Shown here: piece by piece, positions 34,356-44,430 of the stretch | Numbering within the stretch: the first letter of the stretch is position 1 | Layout: each line of letters opens with the position of its first letter | Assembly: GCA_021432635.1 (NCBI GenBank) | Contig: MU270037.1 | Span: 202,122 to 266,121 of the forward strand | Direction of reading: 5' to 3' | DNA: 64,000 nucleotides | Source of the DNA: Thozetella sp. PMI_491 | Taxonomy: Eukaryota; Ascomycota; Sordariomycetes; Chaetosphaeriales; Chaetosphaeriaceae | The notes under the pieces: model-generated | The model's input: the letters and a program-made list of their open reading frames with translations, nothing else | The model's database searches: none | Told to the model about the DNA's origin: nothing | Position numbers and translations under genes: made by a program

Positions 34356-36663
34356 TCAGTCGGTCGTAAAGTTCGTAAGCCAAGCCGGGTCCTCGAAGCC
34401 AAGCAAAAAGTCATCCTTCTCTATCCCAAAGTCCTGGAAAATGTCTTGAAAATACACGCTCGATGTCCCTTCTTGAAGCGTGGCCAGCCTGCCGTCAGGC
34501 TGGTGCATCTCGAGGATTTTTGAGTAGAGCATTTCAAATGCGGCCACGCACTGCTGAAAAAAGGGGTTCAGGTGCTCGTGAGCACGAAGGGCTGCCATAG
34601 TCCTGCTCCAGTGGGGGGAAACAATGTCGGAGAACAGGTCAGCTCGGAACAGTGCGGCAATGAGTATGGTCGTTGCGGTGTGCAGATAAAAGACGCGGTG
34701 CCACCAGGGGATGAGCCCAGCTGTTGCCTCAGGCTTGTGGGCTGCGTGGATAAGGCGGATCATCTCTTGGGCGGTCTCAAGGCAGACAGAGGCGCTTTCT
34801 TTGAGCATTCGGCCTTTCATACCCTCATGGCTGGCCGTTTTCCCTGCTGCGGCTTGATGAAGTGATGATAGGCAGAGGCGAGCGACCATAGGTCTGAACA
34901 GTAGGATCTTCCCGTGCAAGTACCTAGAGCACGGACTAAGCTTCAGAGAAGAAAAATAATGTGCAGGAGGTGCTGCCCTCCTTGGAATATCCACGCCATA
35001 CGAATACATACCTCAGGTGAATCATCAATGCTCTAGGGTTAGAGAGGCTAATGCTACTCTCCCAGGTCGCATCGAGTGTCAAGGACTGTGGAAGTGTCTG
35101 GTGCCATTTGTTCAGGCAATTTTCCAACTTCATCGAGAGAGCGCAGTATTCTTCGTTTTGATGGAGCCTCGGTAAGCCAAACTTATCTGCAAAGGATGTA
35201 TGCATGGAAGTCTGTGAGAGCATTATGTGGTTCGTGATCTCGTAGACTTCCATGCACTTGGTAAGATACTGCTGGTATGGTGCGTTGTACACTCCACCCA
35301 GTCCTTCGTCGCTTAAAAACTCCGCCTCGACGATCGGGGATGCCACGGGTGTCCGCCCTAAAGACCACGAGATCGCCCTTTCGGGGCATTAGTAGACGTC
35401 GACAAGGTGGCGACTGGCGCCTGAGCGTATGCGTACCTGTGCAGCAAAATGCAACCCTGCCATATTTGACGCTTTCGATGTTTGTTGTGGCCGTTCGAAC
35501 CGGCTGGGGATGTATCGGGTACATGCAGGCCAAGGCTCTGTGCTATCCCTACCGCGGAGCCGATCGCCATCCAAGTCTGGTGCGGACTGTTTGTGCACTG
35601 CAGGTACCGGCTCATGAGCATTAAACATTGGACCAGATCGTATGTACCATGGCTCCAAAGGACGGATGCCGGAGGGAGCAAAGCCCATGCACGCCCAAAG
35701 TAAGTCCTGCTTGCTTCCTCTCGTTCCGCAGCCGGCACGTGCTCTTCAAGCTGCGCGGACAAGGCGAAGACAACGTTGAGAGTGCTCAGGAAGATGGTCT
35801 CATCGGCACCGACTGTCGCGCCAGAGAACAGGGCTAGATAGGTCTGGGAGAAACTCGGTCGGTCAAGCATGGGCTCGACGGGGTCAACATGCCGCCAGTA
35901 GAGGTCGAATAGCCGATCGGCCTGCTTCCGCGGAGGCAAGACGTGGTCCAGATGGTGGGCGCTAGAGTCGGCAATTTTGTGGAGAGGTAGGGGCCCGAAC
36001 AACGGGGCATTGAGCATCGGCATCAAGCTGAGTTTGCTAGCCGGAGGAAGCCCGAGTCTGGCGTCAATGGCGGAATTGACCTCGTCGGCGAAGCCCGCAA
36101 TGGGGCCGTCCCAGTGGATCTTGGCATCACTGCTGCTCTCCGGCCGAGCGGGAGCCGGCGAGATGGGGGTGAAATGGCTCGGAGATCGTGTCGACCCCGG
36201 CGACGATGTGTGACAGAGGATAGGCCGAGGAACCAAGCCGCTCCTGAGGGTGACGCTGCGACTATAGGTGCAATTTTCTCGCAATGTGGGTTTCTTTTGG
36301 CAGTTGTTGCACGCTGAGACAATGGGCAAAATTGCTGTTGTTAAGTGCTAGGCTCATATGGCTGAGCAAGTGGAGCGGCATACCTGGAGCGGCCCCATCA
36401 CATTTGATCTTCTTTACCCGGCAGGTCAAGCAGGCGTTCGCGACCTTCAATCTCCGTTTCACGCCCGAAGGGTGTGATCCAGGTGCATGTTCACTCGGCG
36501 ACATTGGCGTCTCGGCGTCGCGAGTGATTGTGGTCGATGTCTCTGCCACGCCCGTACGGCTGGGTCGGTGCCGTGAGAAGGGGTGTGTTGGCATCCAGAC
36601 CCAATCATATGCGGTTCCGGCCGGGGACGCGCCGCATTCGTCACCTCCCACGCTAGTACCCAT
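34356..36663 (-). CDS. Zn2Cys6 transcription factor beside the DHA1 transporter
   Basis: Four exons, 36663-36384, 36313-35437, 35377-35012 and 34923-34356, give 696 aa. The cluster reads C78-x2-C81-x6-C88-x6-C95-x2-C98-x9-C108 and is split by the first intron. The middle homology region includes DRLFDLYWRHVDPVEPMLDR and RKRQIWQGCILLHR, continuing over intron 2 into AISWSLGRTPVASP, as in PF04082 factors. The start is uncertain: an internal Met at residue 54 (36504) also precedes the zinc cluster. It shares a 264-bp promoter with the exporter at 36928, so it probably regulates that gene and perhaps the decarboxylase and second transporter. Confidence 0.87.
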
Positions 36664-36927
36664 TCAGGCAAGCTCCATCCCCGATCGCCAACCAGCATCG
36701 CTTCCGCTCCGATGTTGCAATGGGCTCCCGGGAATCCCTGGAAAGCTCGGGATGCAGGTTGGCAAGGCTGCGTGGAAAGTTGGTGGTAGCTATAAGAGTA
36801 CATTTGGGACATCGGCGAGGAAAAAAAAAAAATTTTGTGGTAACACACAAGTGATTGCATTCTTTCTCTCTCGTATCCCCTGAGCTTCCTCTTCTCCGAA
36901 TTGATTGGCGTGGATATAAAATATAAA
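36664..36927. promoter_or_regulatory. Bidirectional promoter, Zn2Cys6 / DHA1 transporter
   Basis: A 264-bp gap between divergent start codons. It holds a palindrome TCCCGGGA near 36727-36734 and an A11 run near 36821-36831. No unambiguous CGG dyad was found. Confidence 0.35.
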
Positions 36928-38442
36928 ATGGAAAAACAAGAGTCTCGGATAGCCAACCACCGCTACTCGGGAGGCGGCACGCCAGAAGATCCTTTTGTTG
37001 TCGAGTTCTTGGATGGCGATCCCCATAATGCCATGAATTTCCCTACCTGGAGAAAGTGGCTTATTACCACCATTGTCACCGCATCCGTGTTTGCCATCAC
37101 TCTTACCTCTTCGGCGTACTCCAGTTCCTCGCAGCAGATCCGCGCCGAGCTGGACGCGGAAGCCGAGCTCTTCGCGCTTGGCATCTCCCTTTTCGTTCTT
37201 GGGTTTGCCATTGGCCCGAGCTTATGGGCACCTCTGTCGGAGCTCTACGGGCGCCGCATCTGGTTTGTCTTTACTCACGGATGCGTCGTGGCTTTCGTCG
37301 CCGGCGCCGCCGGCTGCAAGACGATGGCAGAGCTGGTCATCTTCCGCTTTCTAGGAGGCTTTTTCGGAGCATCGCCATTGACCAATTCGGGTGGTGTGAT
37401 TTCGGACTTGTTTCCCGCCGCCGAGCGGGGTGTTGCCATCGCGATCTTCTCCGCTGCCCCCTTCCTCGGTCCGATTTTAGGTCCAATTATGGGCGGCTTC
37501 ATGACGATCACGGTCGGCTGGCGATGGGTCCAAGGAGTCTGCTGTATCTTCATCGGCGTCGTAGGCATCTTGGGCGTCCTCTTGGTGCCAGAAACGTACG
37601 CACCCGTGATCCTGCACAAGAGAGCCAAAACCCTGTCTCAAAAAACTGGAAAGTGCTACAGGAGCGTGCTCGAGATCAACAGCGGAGGCGTCGAGCTTTC
37701 CGAAGTGTTCGGGAAAGCACTCCAACGACCTTGGGTACTGCTCTTCCGGGAGCCGATTGTCTTGGTGTCCTCGGTGTATATGGCTATCATCTACGGGACT
37801 ATCTATATGTTCATGGGTGCGTTTCCTATCGTTTACTCGGAGCTGCGAGGATGGGGTGCTGGAGTTGGTGGGCTCGCCTTTATTGGCCTTGCCGTTGGAA
37901 TGATTTTGGGGCTTGCCTACATTCTTTTCGTCGACCAAGTGCATTACAGAAAACTTGGAGCACACCCCCCACCCGAAGCTCGCTTGCCCCCTGGAATTAT
38001 CGGCGGCCTTGCCCTCCCAATCGGCATGTTCGCATTTGCGTGGACTAACTCGCCGTCCATCCACTGGTCCGCAAGTATCATCCTCTCGGCACCCTTTGGG
38101 TTCGGTTGCGTGTTGGTGTTCCTATCCTGCATGAACTACCTTCTCGACTCATATACAATCTACGCCGCATCCGTCCTCGCTGCGGGTGCGATGCTGAGAG
38201 CATTCTTTGGCTTCGCATTTCCGTTATTCACCAAGCAGATGTATCAGAATCTTGGTATCCACTGGGCGAGCTCAATCCCGGCGTTTCTTACATTGCTGTG
38301 TTTACCTTTCCCTTTTGCAATGGTAAAATATGGGGAAGTTTTGAGGATGAAGTGCAAATATGCACAGGAGGCTGCCGTGCTCACAGCACGCCTGCGTGAG
38401 CAAACCGATAATTCTTCCGATGGCCAGTCTGATTCAGCATAG
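36928..38442 (+). CDS. MFS transporter, DHA1 type (drug/polyamine:H+ antiporter group)
   Basis: Intron-free, 504 aa from ATG 36928. The cytosolic N-terminus ends in NFPTWRKWLITTI and is followed by 12 hydrophobic segments. WAPLSELYGRR is the loop 2-3 motif of the DHA1 family, and RFLGGFFGASPLTNSGGVISDLF matches its helix 4-5 region. GRR is conserved. Such transporters export drugs, polyamines or fungal metabolites across the plasma membrane using the proton gradient. It is paired head-to-head with a Zn2Cys6 factor, a frequent arrangement for inducible exporters. Substrate unknown. Confidence 0.9.
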   Translation: MEKQESRIANHRYSGGGTPEDPFVVEFLDGDPHNAMNFPTWRKWLITTIVTASVFAITLTSSAYSSSSQQIRAELDAEAELFALGISLFVLGFAIGPSLWAPLSELYGRRIWFVFTHGCVVAFVAGAAGCKTMAELVIFRFLGGFFGASPLTNSGGVISDLFPAAERGVAIAIFSAAPFLGPILGPIMGGFMTITVGWRWVQGVCCIFIGVVGILGVLLVPETYAPVILHKRAKTLSQKTGKCYRSVLEINSGGVELSEVFGKALQRPWVLLFREPIVLVSSVYMAIIYGTIYMFMGAFPIVYSELRGWGAGVGGLAFIGLAVGMILGLAYILFVDQVHYRKLGAHPPPEARLPPGIIGGLALPIGMFAFAWTNSPSIHWSASIILSAPFGFGCVLVFLSCMNYLLDSYTIYAASVLAAGAMLRAFFGFAFPLFTKQMYQNLGIHWASSIPAFLTLLCLPFPFAMVKYGEVLRMKCKYAQEAAVLTARLREQTDNSSDGQSDSA

Positions 38443-39986
38443 ATATTGCAGCCTTTAGAAAGGGAGAAGAGGTTACACATCTATTCCCGAGAAGGTTGAG
38501 TGCTTGAACTGGTCTATTTCGAAATTATAACACAGGGAGCCGCGATAGTAGAGGTGCCCCAATATTTGCTATGGACCGTGCACTCTGGTGACTTGGTCGG
38601 GCACATGGATATTGTTGTTAGCTGTAGCATGATCGAACATCCAAAGGGGATGCTTAGAACGGGATCATAAATCGCCAGTAGATCAAGAAACAGCCTCAGT
38701 ATATTATACTGAGCTAGGCACCGCACTGTATGCTGCATGAGTTGTCAGCATTTACTGCGTCGGGCGAGATGTGCATAATTTGGTAATTGTTGTTGCTTTA
38801 ATCGCGGGTGTCGCTGTCGTCTTTTGGTGGTTCGGGAACACACATAAGTCGGAGTGCCAATCCAATGTTCAGTTGGACATCCCGTCTTGCACGGAACACC
38901 TCCAGGGCTGTAGTTGTGGGTGACGGTTGCTATCCCTGTCGAGCAGCTGCATGGGTTGAGAATAGTGGGAAACAACCGGTCTTCGCAGGATTTAATGGTA
39001 CACTCGCCGGTAACGAGTCTCGTACAAGTGATAGTCGGGCAGGACGAGATAATTGGGGCGCACCTTGCATCGTAACTGGCACTGACACCAATTTCGCTGG
39101 TTAGAGTGCTATAGTGACAATACTTCTTATCCTAGGAGGCGGTTACATGCTCCAGGAGCCCTCTACTGTGAAGGTGCCAAGTCCCACAGCTCAGAGATGC
39201 CCATTTGCAGAGAAGTCTCAAAGTTCCGATGTGAACTCTAGTTCCATCGTAGAGGTTGTCGATAACTTGGAGAGAAGATATCGGCTGCATGAAGTGTCAA
39301 GTCCCTGAAAGTCCTTCAAGGCCAAGTTCTAGTAGTTTAGGACCTACGCGTGTGGGATAGATTTATGAGATTCTACTGTAGTTTCGGTAGGGTTTGCGAT
39401 ATCGTACTTGCGAGAGGATCGCAGGGCAGCGCTGGGCCCAAAGGGACGAAAATTGTTACACCTTCGAGAACCCTAAAAGACGAGAGCGGCTCGAGCCATT
39501 CGATAAATTTAGCACTGGCGCTGACTTTTTCTAGGAAAGAAACTCAAATAACAGGGCGGAATTCCACTAGGCTTTCCTCACATGGCTGAGCAGACATTCC
39601 ATTGTCTTCTACCTCATGGATATACACCCTCGAGGCGCTAGTTGTTTTCATAGGTTGGCCGAGCTCGATGCCCTGCTAATCGCTTATGACATTGGCTCTC
39701 ACGGTTTAACACTTCCATATGATACTTTTATTTTAATGCAATAGTTATCATTATTCGGAAACTAAGGTTTGCACACTCAACTACAATCTTTTGGACACCC
39801 AGAGGACGACAACCAACGTATGCCCAGCACATGATGCTAGCGTTGAGACTCGAAATATCCACACTAAAAGAAAATGTCGCAGCCTTTAATCCTGTTCTGG
39901 CGGATACCATTACTCGAGCTATTTATGAAGACCAAGTCGGTCCTCATCGGACGAAGTCTATTATACTAGATAGGTAGCTATCGGGA
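38443..39986. other. Intergenic, one weak Cys-rich frame
   Basis: Mostly without coding signal. The single item worth noting is the minus-strand Cys-rich frame at 38745-39135, listed separately. Bases 39300-39700 hold nothing I recognise. Confidence 0.45.
38745..39135 (-). pseudogene. Possible Cys-rich secreted-protein fragment
   Basis: The frame is open without stops from about 39135 to the TGA at 38745 and reads as a Cys/Thr/Pro-rich protein, with CAPIISSCPTITCTRLV, NPCSCSTGIATVTHNY and VPCKTGCPTEHW. This spacing resembles cysteine-rich repeats of fungal extracellular proteins. The frame has no ATG and no signal peptide, and a stop lies just upstream. It could be the last exon of a gene whose 5' part I cannot find, or a relic. 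Confidence 0.35.
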
Positions 39987-41009
39987 TTACCTAGTTGCTG
40001 TCGTAGTGCCCCATCCGACTTTCCAGTTCTGGCCCCGAACAGGGGCAAACAACTCTTCCAAGCTAGGTTTGTCGGCAATCATGGACTGTTCGTGCAAAGC
40101 ATCAACGAGAGCCTCCAACGTCTTTCGGTTCGCTTCCACGCCGTTTACCCAAGGATCACCACCGAACACTTTGTCAATCTCGTCGAGCTCTGACGCCATC
40201 CACGGCAGCATATAGCGTAGGCAATCCAGGAACCGCATCCGGATGCGCGCCACATCTTTCGCATTGTCGAGAGCATTGTAGAGGCTGGTGGCGAGCCATG
40301 GGTGTCTGTCACATAACTCTTTCCGAACAACGACGGCATGCATGATTGGAAAGATGCCCGTTGCTTTGAAGTACTGTTGCTCAACATCCTTAAAGTTGGG
40401 GAAAAGCCTTCCCACGTCCGGCGCTTTACCCAGGCAATGCGGCAAGTCAGCGCCGATGGTGGCGTCGATATATCCTTCCTCGAGCAGCTGGCTCAATGAC
40501 TTCCCAGTAGCGTTCTGTTCAATTTTCACCGGTTTGATCAACGCCATTGTGCTCGGCTTTCCGTGTGCTTCGCCACTTTCCATAGAGCCTTGGATCCAGT
40601 GAATGGTCGACAAGTCGACGCCGTGCTGCTGCAGGACCACCCTGATCCAAACAGCAGCTGTCATCGTATAAAGCTGTACTCCGATTTTCTTTCCATTGAG
40701 ATCCTCCGGCTTTTTAATCGTTCGGCTATTGACGGCGATGAAGCCGTGTCGGAATGCTCTGGAAGGAAATATGGGGAGCGCGACCAAATCCCTCTTACCG
40801 GCTGCATGGCGGCAGATGTATTCACTGAGCGATAGCTCTGAAGCATCAAATTCCTGGCCTCCAGACATGCGATCAAAAATGTCCCGTGGGTGGTTAAGTG
40901 GGATGAAATTAAGGTCCACGCCTTCGACGCTGACCTCTCCTGATTCCAGAGCCAGCATCCTGTCGTACGGTATGCTAGCAAACGAAATATTCAGTTTGAA
41001 TGGCCCCAT
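39987..41009 (-). CDS. 4,5-dihydroxyphthalate decarboxylase-like protein
   Basis: Single exon, 340 aa from ATG 41009. The frame runs on upstream to 41171, but those 54 residues are Arg/Cys-rich and unlike the family, whereas MGPFKLNISFASIPYDRML is the usual beginning. It has the periplasmic-binding-protein-like fold of bacterial Pht5: GVDLNFIPLNHPRDIFDRM, FDASELSLSEYI, LPIFPSRAFRHGFIAVN and KKPEDLNGKKIGVQLY are all present. In bacteria the enzyme removes a carboxyl group from 4,5-dihydroxyphthalate to give protocatechuate. Fungal homologues may act on other aromatic acids. It is divergent from an MFS transporter at 41470, which supports uptake coupled to catabolism. Confidence 0.85.
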   Translation of the reverse strand: MGPFKLNISFASIPYDRMLALESGEVSVEGVDLNFIPLNHPRDIFDRMSGGQEFDASELSLSEYICRHAAGKRDLVALPIFPSRAFRHGFIAVNSRTIKKPEDLNGKKIGVQLYTMTAAVWIRVVLQQHGVDLSTIHWIQGSMESGEAHGKPSTMALIKPVKIEQNATGKSLSQLLEEGYIDATIGADLPHCLGKAPDVGRLFPNFKDVEQQYFKATGIFPIMHAVVVRKELCDRHPWLATSLYNALDNAKDVARIRMRFLDCLRYMLPWMASELDEIDKVFGGDPWVNGVEANRKTLEALVDALHEQSMIADKPSLEELFAPVRGQNWKVGWGTTTATR

Positions 41010-41469
41010 GTTGGTCGTGTCGGCTCTTGCTCGCAGGCGGATTGAGCAGCAGCGCCTTCGCATAAAAAAGCCGTGGAATGATAGCCGGGTCAGACAAATA
41101 AAGTGTGATCGGGTACGCGACAATAAGCGGCAGTTATGCAGTACGACATGAGCTGCGGCCAAGTTAGTCATCTCCGTCTCACTCGCATTAAAAACGACGG
41201 CGGGCCAGTCTAGATCGAGTACTCTAAGCCGTGTATATCAGCCCCGTGAGTCGACCAATTCCTTGGGCTACAGAACCCTCGTTGCTACGTCACGACGGGT
41301 AGAGCTCCCACGAGGGTATGCTGCAATCAGCCGAATATTGTGACGAAGTTTTGATGTGGCGGCTATAAGAATACGTCTTCCTATGTAGTTACCACCGATG
41401 CATGCAACGTGCGCGAAGGATCTCAACGCATTTCATCCGATATACACGAGCTTTTACGATTTTAGAGCA
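41010..41469. promoter_or_regulatory. Divergent promoter, decarboxylase / MFS transporter
   Basis: A 460-bp gap between start codons pointing apart. An in-frame upstream ATG at 41398 could extend the transporter by 24 residues, but the next Met fits better. No operator identified. Confidence 0.35.
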
Positions 41470-43202
41470 ATGGATACTCCAGGCAAGCCACAGCACCTTC
41501 TCACACAGTTTGTGGAGTCGGAGATCGTCGAGGGCAAAGCCTCCAGCAAAGGGATCATCCTACGACCGCAGCCGACGAATGACCCTAACGAACCGTTGGT
41601 GGGTAAATCATGTGAGAGTCCCGAGCTTCTCTATGCTGAACAGACGGTATACAGAATTGGCCTCAATGGGAGAAATATCTCACGTACCTGGTGATATGCT
41701 GGTTCACATTTCTCGCGTTCATGAACTCGTCAGCTTTTACTGTCGCCGTCGTACCCATCATTGCCCAATTCAAGAGAACCCCAACCGAGGCGAGCTACTT
41801 GAGCAAGGATCCCAATTAATCACACTCTCCAAGCTGTTCACTAACGATTTGCAGCTTCCATGCAGGTCTTGGGTATGGGTTTCGGGGCTCTCTTCTGGAT
41901 GCCTTCGGCCCGAATCATTGGCAAACGGCCATCATACCTCCTAGCAATCTTCTTTCTCTGTGTGACTAATATTTGGAGCTATTTCTCTCGTAGCTTTGGT
42001 AGCCTGCTTGCCTCGAGAGTCCTTGGCGGCTTCCTGACCGCAGTTGCAGATGCCCCAGTCTCTAGTGTAGTCACTGATCTGTTCTACTTTCACGAGCGAG
42101 GGCATACTATGATGATGTTCAACGTCTCTATATCCTCTGGAGCTTTCCTTGGCCCCCTGATAAATGCTTATATTACACAGTATGCTGGCTGGAGGTGGAT
42201 GTGTGGAGTGATGGCAATCGCATCTGGGGTGACCGCGATATTGGGGGTCTTCCTGATTAAGGAAACGTCTTACATACCTAACGGTGGTCGGGATCTAAAG
42301 AGACCGGAGTCTAATTATCCTGCAAAGAGAAATTGGATGGCTTCTCTTTCATTGACTCAGGGATACGACAAGAACGCTTCATTCTTCGGTTGGGTACTGC
42401 GTACGTTAGCTATTGCCGCATACCCGCCTGCGTTCATCGCAGGTCTCACTGTGGGACTCTTCGTGGGATGGTGAGTAATTCTGATATGTGCTACCGTACG
42501 AGCCCATCACTAACCATTAATATCAGCAATATCGCGGTTCAAATCACGGCTTCTCAAACATTTACCGGCCCGCCTTGGTTGTGGACAATTCATAGCCTCG
42601 GGCTACTTTCCCTTTCCGGTTTCATTGGCGCAGTCCTCTCTTTCTTCATAGGGGGTCGACTGATTGACTTCATAGCCACGAAGATGACTGCAGCACATGG
42701 GCAACATGCTGAGCCTGAGTTTCGCTTGCCAGCGATGATCATCCCCGCGCTAATCGGGCCTATGGGGCTTCTCACCATTGGCCTAGTTATCGCTAGCAAG
42801 AGTAGCTGGGCTGGAGCTGCCGTGGGATATGGTATGGAGGGCTTTGGTGCGACAGCAGCGGCCAACATCATAATCACGTATGCCGTGGATGCGTACCGAC
42901 CGGCAAGTCTCTGAAGCTCTTTTTACGGTCTGTGAAAGCTTGACAGAGGGAAGCTGACCTGCAACAAGGTGGCTGGAGAGACGATTGTTATTGTATTTAT
43001 TATCCGAAATGTGATTGCTTGCTTGATATCGACGTATATTTCGACTTGGGTACAACACGAGGGGATCCGGAATGGATATGGAGAACTCGTTGGGGTCGCA
43101 TATATAATCCTGTCGCTCTCACTTTTGCTTTATCTTTTTGGCAAACCGATCAGGAAATTTACATATCGATTTGGTCCCATGGCAAAGTTGGAGGGATATT
43201 AA
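41470..43202 (+). CDS. MFS transporter with two apparent GC-AG introns
   Basis: Five exons, 41470-41598, 41655-41802, 41855-42470, 42527-42902 and 42969-43202, give 500 aa with about 12 membrane segments. Joined blocks read LNWPQWEKYLTYLVICW, ASYL-TSMQVLGMGFGALFW, RIIGKRPSYLLAIFF, ETSYIPNGG and DAYRP-VAGETIVIVF, as in fungal DHA1-like transporters. Introns 1 and 3 are GT-AG. Introns 2 (41803-41854) and 4 (42903-42968) begin with GCAAGG and GCAAGT, contain CTAAC and CTGAC branch sites and end in CAG and AAG; no GT donor keeps the frame. The protein is probably the importer or exporter of the compound handled by the adjacent decarboxylase. Confidence 0.88.
41803..41854 (+). other. GC-AG intron (first of two)
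   Basis: Donor GCAAGG, branch CTAAC 16 bases before the acceptor TTGCAG. Removing exactly these 52 bases converts a stop-containing frame into YL-TSMQVLG, the conserved helix 2 start. Confidence 0.75.
42903..42968 (+). other. GC-AG intron (second of two)
   Basis: Donor GCAAGT, the commonest GC donor form, with CTGAC branch and ACAAG acceptor. Removing these 66 bases joins DAYRP to VAGETIVIV in frame. Confidence 0.75.
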
Positions 43203-43520
43203 GCGGGTCGAATTTGCACGAGCTGGTTCAAGGAATGGGTCCTTTGAATTTCAAATTGGATGCTCCTAGCTGACGGCCACCTCATATTTCATAGCTGAGC
43301 AATTTTCAAAGGGCACCGGAGGTATCACGTCCGTGTGCCATGACTATCAATTGCTTAAAAAGGGGTACCGATTGCGGTAGTCCAAGATGAGTCTCGTGTC
43401 CTCAGTGGGTTCTGGGCATAGAATCGATGGAAGTTCATTTTCCGTGCCTGGGAACATAGATCATGCATAGATAAAGGCTCCTGACTATTTATAACCTTAG
43501 TATTAGGGTCATTGGCCTAC
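43203..43520. other. Intergenic, no gene seen
   Basis: Downstream of the MFS gene; presumed 3' UTR and terminator region. A TATA-like TATTTATAA lies near 43486, upstream of the DHA2 relic. Confidence 0.45.
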
Positions 43521-44430
43521 TAATTTCCACAGGACAGGTATGGCCGCTTTGCGGGCGGCTAGCCAACATATTTGAGCGCGTCCTTAGTCTATACCTCTTA
43601 ATTGCCGCCCTTATCGAGCGACCAACCTAGCCCTAACTCTTCTATCTCCATCTGCCCATTGATGATGCCGTATTTTCCTTTATGCTGCTGCCACTGCACA
43701 TGTACGACAAGAAATACACTGATGTTTGGCTGCCTTACATGTGACACATCGACTGGGCCAGCAAGCCGTACCCTTGGTCTGGTCAGGGTGTCTTAGATTG
43801 GGGATCCCCAGCGTGGTCGGCGCTCTGTCCTAAGCCCATGCTCTACTACACCGTTTAGCTAGCACTTAAGTGTCTCATTATCTTCCTTCTCGAACCCCTC
43901 GATGCCATAGTCGTCATCATCCTCTCTGCCCTCTATTTGCTGCCCTAGTATTTCCAGTCCGTCCTACTGTCCTCACGCGACCCCGCCAGCGTCCAAATAT
44001 TGCCCATAGTGTTTTCGCAGGTCGCATTCGCTATCGCCGCCGGTCTCCTAGCGAGTAGCGGGGTATCCTGCCCGAGGCGCCACAATCGACATTAGCCTGT
44101 TGGTGTGCCCGAGGTCCTAGCTGTCAATAGATAGGTGGATATTGTACCAGGCAGCCGTTGCCTCCTTCTTACGGCTTACTGCGCCTGTGGCATCGCCCGT
44201 GGCCCACTGGGGCTTTTACCGGCCGCGACTCGGCCAAGTGGACCTCCAGTAGGATCCCCTTATGCGCATTCGGCTGCATGTGGGGCGGCGTCATTCCCGG
44301 CCCTGCTTTAAACTGAGGGTTTCTCAGTGCGGACAGCACCATCACAAATCCCGCCGTACACCAGACTTCTGCTAGGGGTTCCCGGGCCCTCGAGTATATG
44401 ATAGCACCTCTTACTATCTCCCCCACGTCT
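43521..44430 (+). pseudogene. DHA2-type (14-TM) MFS transporter relic
   Basis: Translated blocks survive in different frames between stops. Near 43540-43600 a block reads PLCGRLANIF, like the loop 2-3 motif of the family. Near 43940-44060 YFQSVLLSSRDPASVQILPIV is followed by AFAIAAGLLASSG, the middle of DHA2 proteins, directly preceded by LP-stop. At about 44200-44300 a block resembling the DSAKW loop is followed by further stops. The remainder is too decayed to align by eye. It lies in the same direction as the intact MFS gene upstream, but similarity to that protein is low, so it is not a simple duplicate. Confidence 0.55.

Noticed and set aside
37056-38048. Plus-strand 330-codon frame overlapping the DHA1 transporter
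   Set aside because: Arg/His/Cys-rich second frame of a GC-rich gene; no domain.
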